Assembly (NCBI RefSeq): GCF_027409185.1
Contig: NC_084468.1
Coordinates: 103,788,001 to 103,852,000, forward strand
Direction of reading: 5' to 3'
Length of the DNA: 64,000 nucleotides
DNA from: Cynocephalus volans
Lineage: Eukaryota; Chordata; Mammalia; Dermoptera; Cynocephalidae
The position numbers were made by a program, and so were the translations under genes. Below the pieces are notes generated by a model. That model did no database searches and was not told where the DNA came from. It was given only the letters and a program-made list of their open reading frames with translations. Shown here in pieces: positions 61,765 to 64,000 of the stretch. The stretch's first letter is position 1. Each line of letters opens with the position of its first letter.

Positions 61765-63037
61765 TTTGGCAGCTGGCTAGTAACTATTTCCTCTTTATAG
61801 TAAAATGTATTAATTTGAAGCTCTGGTGCTAAGTACACAGTGGGTTCTCATTTAATTTTCTTTCTTTTTTTAGCTTTCTAGATAATTTGCTTAAAGTGTC
61901 TCTAAATGTTTTTTCTTAGAAAATCATGTTTATTGCATTCTTGATAATTTACTTAAAATGTCTTTTAAAAGCATTTAAGTAAATTATCAAGAATGCAATA
62001 AACATGAATGTGCTTATTGACGAAAGTTTAGAAAACTCAGATAAAGGAAAAGAAGAAAACAAAACATAATTATAATTTAGCATCTAAAGATACTCTTCTT
62101 AACAATTTATAATATAATTTATTTTAGCCTTTGCTAAACAGAATAATGTTTTCCTCAGTAATGTGTATGAGGTCTTTGAAACTGGAGAATGTTTGTTTCA
62201 TGTTTAGCTTATTTTGAATGTTTTGTATATTTAACAATTTGATGACATATATCCTGTTAGTCATTAGAAGAACCACAAAGAAGTCTCATTATGTGGGGAA
62301 GTCTGAGTATTCTCTAATATTCATCCTATATGAAAATACTCTTACATACTTCATACTATGTGAAAATAACTTTTTAGTGAAGGCTAATAGTAATTTATAT
62401 TAAGTAGCATGAAAAGCCTATCAATATAACCATTTCTACTAATGAACAAACTGATAAAAGAAAATTATGTGCATATGTAGAAAGTATTTTTTAGAGGGAA
62501 GAATTTAAGACAGAAATAGTTTTTCTAACCTAACTAAATTGACAAGAAAAGTAATGTGGTATTCCTAAGAAAATTCAGATGATGTTGAAAAGAGGTTCAG
62601 AGACTCACATCTGAGTATGGATTTTCAATGTAAGGATAATATATTCTGGATGTACATGGGGAATAATATGATTTTTACTTTGTAGTTTAATCGTGTCCAT
62701 GTCCTAAGGAAGAACATTGGTAGATGGTTTAATGTTTATAACGAAGAAAGAAGACCCTGCATGAAAAAGCAGTTAGAAATTACCTCATCATTACTTTGTA
62801 AATAATGTTTAGTAATATTTAAGAAATTTCTTTCATTACCATCTGTAAAGTATTTGAAAATATTTTATTCATTTTTTTATGCTTTAATCAACTAGGTACT
62901 TACAAGCAGATATAGAAGCCTTTGACATCAGAGAACTAACACCAAAATTTGATGTGATTCTTCTGGAACCACCTTTAGAAGAATATTACAGAGAGACTGG
63001 CATCACTGCTAATGAAAAATGCTGGACTTGGGATGAT
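46722..63037 (+). CDS. METTL14: METTL14, m6A methyltransferase non-catalytic subunit, exons 1-7 (partial, 3' part beyond window)
   Basis: METTL14 pairs with METTL3 in the nuclear m6A writer complex. METTL3 binds S-adenosylmethionine and catalyses; METTL14 is a degenerate methyltransferase that stabilises METTL3 and helps bind target RNA. Seven exons join in frame into 215 residues of a protein that is 456 residues long in human. The joined protein starts [20 protein letters not shown], has an acidic low-complexity stretch around residues 66-100, then the ordered region leading into the MTase fold. The degenerate motif EPPL falls exactly at residues 192-195, as in the human protein. All joins keep frame, with no premature stop. 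Exon phases alternate 0, 2, 0, 0, 1, 2, 0. The start ATG has purine at -3 and G at +4. A GTG 21 bases upstream is in frame, but the ATG gives the known N terminus. Compared with human as I remember it, I see only conservative changes (for example A to V and M to V in exon 3). The C-terminal MTase half and RGG tail lie downstream. Confidence 0.97.
47325..47525 (+). mobile_element. MIR SINE in METTL14 intron 1
   Basis: 'cacagctaatatttgaattc', 'acaactccctgaaataggta', 'gaagtaggttccagaggtta', 'aggaaattgaacccagattt'. Confidence 0.8.
48160..48303 (+). mobile_element. MIR SINE in METTL14 intron 1
   Basis: 'tttatagatgaagaaaataa', 'agctcagagaatttaagttg', 'cttgcccaaggccacaaagc', then 'tagtacacctagctgcc'. 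Confidence 0.8.
48640..48725 (+). mobile_element. L2 LINE 3' end in METTL14 intron 1
   Basis: 'ttcttacacaaaggaagctt' and 'ttaataaacatttgttgatt' are the L2 3' terminal pattern. Confidence 0.5.
49110..49720 (-). mobile_element. L2 LINE remnant in METTL14 intron 1
   Basis: 'cattgagcatctactatggg', 'cagggactttacattttatt', 'gaagttgtgacagagactat', 'ctgagttaggaaaag' and 'gactggaagggctttgtc'-like blocks follow L2 antisense order. Confidence 0.65.
50495..50583 (+). CDS. METTL14: METTL14 exon 2 (residues 23-51 plus 2 nt)
   Basis: Preceded by a pyrimidine-rich tract and TTAG, followed by donor GTCAGT. Encodes [20 protein letters not shown] and onward to ETC. The AG left over joins the first G of exon 3 to make Arg52. 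Intron 1 is 3707 bp. Confidence 0.96.
51246..51333 (+). CDS. METTL14: METTL14 exon 3 (residues 52-81), ends at a GC donor
   Basis: Acceptor TTTTCAG; encodes [20 protein letters not shown] and on to EEYK. The exon ends AAG|GCAAGT, so intron 3 is of the GC-AG class. The nearest GT, 4 bases later, would add GCAA and put a stop two codons into exon 4, so only the GC donor keeps frame. Intron 2 is 662 bp. Confidence 0.95.
52415..52495 (+). CDS. METTL14: METTL14 exon 4 (residues 82-108)
   Basis: Exactly 27 codons, phase 0 at both ends, acceptor TTTCAAG and donor GTAAAA. Encodes the acidic stretch beginning [10 protein letters not shown] and ending TFLK. Skipping it would keep frame. Intron 3 is 1081 bp. 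Confidence 0.96.
52835..52922 (+). CDS. METTL14: METTL14 exon 5 (residues 109-137 plus 1 nt)
   Basis: Acceptor TTCTTTAG, donor GTATGC. Encodes [20 protein letters not shown] and on to IRDV. The single leftover G combines with GT from exon 6 to make Gly138. Intron 4 is only 339 bp; the following intron 5 is 8551 bp, mostly transposon sequence. Confidence 0.97.
53187..53371. mobile_element. DNA-transposon (MITE-like) remnant with inverted repeats
   Basis: CAGATG (53187-53192) and CATCTG (53270-53275) are each flanked outward by TA, as in mariner/Tigger-type insertions. A 22-bp perfect inverted repeat lies at 53222-53243 and 53332-53353. The 'cgacttacgatggggtta'-like motifs recall a common mammalian DNA-transposon family whose name I cannot fix. 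Confidence 0.55.
53632..53727 (+). mobile_element. tRNA-Ile-derived SINE (CYN-like), full monomer
   Basis: Body 'ggctggttagctcgcttggt' (A box), 'taataccaaggtcaagggtt', then the B-box-like 'ggtttggatccccata' and a 10-A tail. In METTL14 intron 5, inside the older L1. Confidence 0.85.
54299..55057 (-). mobile_element. Solo LTR (759 bp), TGT...ACA, 6-bp duplication
   Basis: Begins TGTCGTCACC, ends CTCCACA, and is flanked by AATTAC on both sides (54293-54298 and 55058-55063). This interrupts otherwise continuous old L1 sequence. On the - strand an AATAAA lies near 54433, which gives the likely orientation: the U3 side is at high coordinates, where four 14-bp dyads sit (54922-55017). No internal proviral sequence is attached. 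The family was not recognised. Confidence 0.7.
54922..55017 (-). repeat. Four copies of a 14-bp dyad in the LTR U3 side
   Basis: AGGACTTTGGTCCT at 54922-54935 and 54981-54994, AGGACTATGGTCCT at 54946-54959, AGGACTTTTGTCCT at 55004-55017. Each is AGGAC + 4 + GTCCT, with starts spaced 24, 35 and 23 bp. Their place at the U3 end suggests enhancer-type repeats. Confidence 0.8.
55083..55139. repeat. (TG)n microsatellite, about 28 units
   Basis: Uninterrupted TG repeat. The flanks 'ttctttatgtattctg' and 'ttctttatatattctg' are near copies, so the tract sits inside a small duplication of old L1 sequence. Confidence 0.95.
55229..60275 (-). mobile_element. L1 LINE, 5' UTR to 3' end, lacking the ORF2 endonuclease region
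   Basis: Read on the - strand it starts in a GC-rich 5' UTR (about 59400-60275). Next come an ORF1 coiled-coil region (about 58850-59300) and the conserved ORF1 C-terminal domain, with its RLTA..FSTET..ARREW-like stretch (about 58360-58640). ORF2 follows from shortly before the RT palm (KEIEAVI..TKKSP-like, about 57810-58030) through its C terminus ([13 protein letters not shown], about 55600) to the 3' UTR and an AT-rich tail. The endonuclease domain expected between ORF1 and RT is absent. GTCTTTTCACTTT (55216-55228) and GTCTGTTCACTTT (60276-60288) flank it, 12/13 identical. All frames are broken, so it is inactive. It sits in METTL14 intron 5, antisense to the gene. Confidence 0.85.
60289..60362 (-). 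mobile_element. Continuation of the older L1 beyond the nested L1
   Basis: Sequence 'cttgatagtgtcttttgcag' follows directly on 'gattgtcttttcacttt' of the left part, as in intact mammalian L1 copies. The two pieces are therefore one element split by the insertion. Confidence 0.75.
61136..61330 (-). mobile_element. Short L1 3'-end insertion with 17-bp duplication
   Basis: Antisense L1 3' UTR ('acatacttgtggggtgcaga', 'gtgtgtaatgatcaaatcag'). Flanked by TAGAAATTGAACTTTTT (61119-61135) and TAGAAATTAAACTTTTT (61331-61347), 16/17 identical. Strongly 5'-truncated; ends 126 bp before the intron 5 acceptor. Confidence 0.85.
61474..61564 (+). CDS. METTL14: METTL14 exon 6 (residues 138-167 plus 2 nt)
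   Basis: Acceptor CTCCTCAG, donor GTAAGT (strong). Encodes [20 protein letters not shown] and on to NTPP, the helical segment just before the methyltransferase fold. The leftover AT joins G of exon 7 to make Met168. Confidence 0.97.
61694..61762. repeat. (TG)n microsatellite, about 34 units
   Basis: Longest uninterrupted dinucleotide tract of the window, in METTL14 intron 6. It directly abuts a truncated tRNA-Ile SINE. Alternating purine-pyrimidine tracts of this length can adopt Z-DNA. Confidence 0.95.
61763..61785 (-). mobile_element. Truncated tRNA-Ile SINE 3' end
   Basis: 'ttttggcagctggctagtaa' is the reverse complement of the SINE 3' end plus a short A-tail. Only about 20 bases of body remain. 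Confidence 0.5.
61925..62006. repeat. Inverted repeat, 33-bp perfect arms plus one-base indel
   Basis: Left arm 61925-61960 starts CATGTTTATTGCATTCTTGA; right arm 61972-62006 is its reverse complement. 33 bp pair perfectly, then one unpaired A and two more pairs. The spacer is 11 bp. Lies in METTL14 intron 6. Confidence 0.95.
62896..63037 (+). CDS. METTL14: METTL14 exon 7 (residues 168-215)
   Basis: Acceptor AACTAG, donor GTATGG. Encodes [20 protein letters not shown], then the EPPL motif (residues 192-195), which replaces the DPPW catalytic motif of METTL3, then the segment ending CWTWDD. The next exon (human continues IMKLE) is outside the window. Confidence 0.97.
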
Positions 63038-63133
63038 GTATGGAACTTTCTATATTGTAATGAATTACTTATTTTTCAAATCACTGTATGTTTCTTTGAC
63101 CATAGAGTCAGATTATAAATATCATCCCTACTT

Positions 63134-63243
63134 TTCAATTTTTTTTTTTTTTTTTTTTGGCAGCTGGTCAGTACAGGGATCTGAACCCTTGACCTTGGTG
63201 TTATAACATTGCACTCTAACCTACTGAGCTATCTGGCCAGTCC
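63134..63243 (-). mobile_element. tRNA-Ile-derived SINE (CYN-like), full monomer
   Basis: Oligo-T tail, then the reverse complement of the SINE body ('tgaccttggtgttataacat', 'ctactgagctatctggccag'). Flanked by TCATCCCTACTT (63122-63133) and TCATTCCTACTT (63244-63255). In METTL14 intron 7. Confidence 0.9.
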
Positions 63244-63704
63244 TCATTCCTACTTGTATAGGGATTCTAAATACAGATTTATAGTGTATATTATAGCTGA
63301 AGGCCCAAAATACATTGACAAATATTATATTATCTTTAATTTGATTCTTCTTTTTGAGGCAATAATTGATCAGGTAGTGAGTAGGCTATAGAAGACTCAC
63401 AATCCCAGTCTTAGAGTCCTTGCTCATTATAGCTAGAAAAGTCTAAAAGCAGACAGAATGATTGATAACTCACTCTACATTTGGTTAGTTTTAGTAAACA
63501 TCAGAGTTTAAACATATACATATGTAAAACATGATTTCTGCTCTTCAAGGAACTTATAGTAAGTATAGTTCAGTATAGATAAAAAGGATACATAAACACA
63601 TAATTTCAGTATAACTGTTGTGATGAAGTTATATATTCCTAAATAAAAATAAGCAAGCTGATAACTTCAATTAGTTATGTAAAGTATCTGTTTTTACTGA
63701 TCAG

Positions 63705-63990
63705 TAACAAAAATAAATATTTATTGAGCCTCTCTGTACCAGGCAATGTGCTGGAGATTCAAAGATAAATAAGACTTAGCACTTTACCTTAAGTAGTACA
63801 CAGTTTAATGGAATGAACGTTGACCTACCAGTAATTACATTGCCATTTTATTGGCTACATAGTGAAGGACTGCATAACATCATATGAGAACTGACCAAGC
63901 CTAGGAAGATGGGACATGAACATAGAGGAGATGACACCTGAAAAATATACATAGATTAGTTGGAATTGTCCTGGTGAAGAAAGACGTGGG
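63705..63990 (-). mobile_element. L2 LINE 3' remnant
   Basis: 'tttattgagcctctctgtac', 'caggcaatgtgctggagatt' and the 'gatgacacctgaaa' block are the antisense of the L2 3' end. Ancient and diverged; extends to the window edge. Confidence 0.6.
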
Positions 63991-64000
63991 ACAGGGATTC

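Noticed and set aside
1-64000. CRISPR arrays, operons, rRNA, intact tRNA genes
   Set aside because: None seen. The tRNA-like sequences all have A-tails, truncations or cloverleaf-breaking changes typical of SINEs, and the sequence is clearly a mammalian nuclear genome.

Overview
This is a mammalian nuclear genomic window. It is AT-rich, intron- and repeat-dominated, and contains one recognisable protein-coding gene. The gene is the 5' half of METTL14, the RNA-binding partner subunit of the METTL3-METTL14 N6-adenosine methyltransferase, on the + strand. Exons 1 to 7 (residues 1-215, up to and past the EPPL motif) lie between 46722 and 63037, and the rest of the gene runs off the right edge.

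Lineage: the youngest short repeats are monomeric SINEs whose body reads like a tRNA-Ile (A box, B box, anticodon-side 'taacaccaagg') followed by an A-tail. No Alu or rodent B1/B2 element was seen. This matches the CYN-type tRNA-Ile SINEs described from colugos (Dermoptera), so a colugo is my best guess. It is an inference from repeat type only.

Layout: 1-46380 is intergenic or distal upstream sequence with no supported functional protein gene. It holds L1 fragments in both orientations, L2 and MIR remnants, MaLR/ERV LTRs, tRNA-Ile SINEs, a TPT1 (TCTP) processed pseudogene (24656-25362, - strand), and a 309-bp retro-insertion of unknown source with a perfect 16-bp target-site duplication (17652-17960). 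About 46380-46990 is the CpG-rich METTL14 promoter, with ETS, GC-box, half-CRE and NRF1-like motifs. 46722-63037 is METTL14 exons 1-7, with introns of about 3.7, 0.66, 1.1, 0.34, 8.6 and 1.3 kb. Intron 3 uses a GC donor. Intron 5 is swollen by a nested stack: an old L1 interrupted by a SINE, a solo LTR with 6-bp duplications, and a 5-kb L1 with 13-bp duplications that lacks its endonuclease region. Intron 6 carries a 33-bp near-contiguous inverted repeat and a long (GT)n tract.

The most noteworthy structures are the unclassified 309-bp retro-insertion, a tail-less 53-bp SINE insertion with 17-bp duplications, the endonuclease-deleted L1 nested in an older L1, the solo LTR with four copies of a 14-bp dyad, the GC-AG intron, and a series of perfect short-spacer inverted repeats that look like template-switch scars. 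Boundaries of ancient repeats are approximate, because they come from remembered family consensus patterns and not from alignment.
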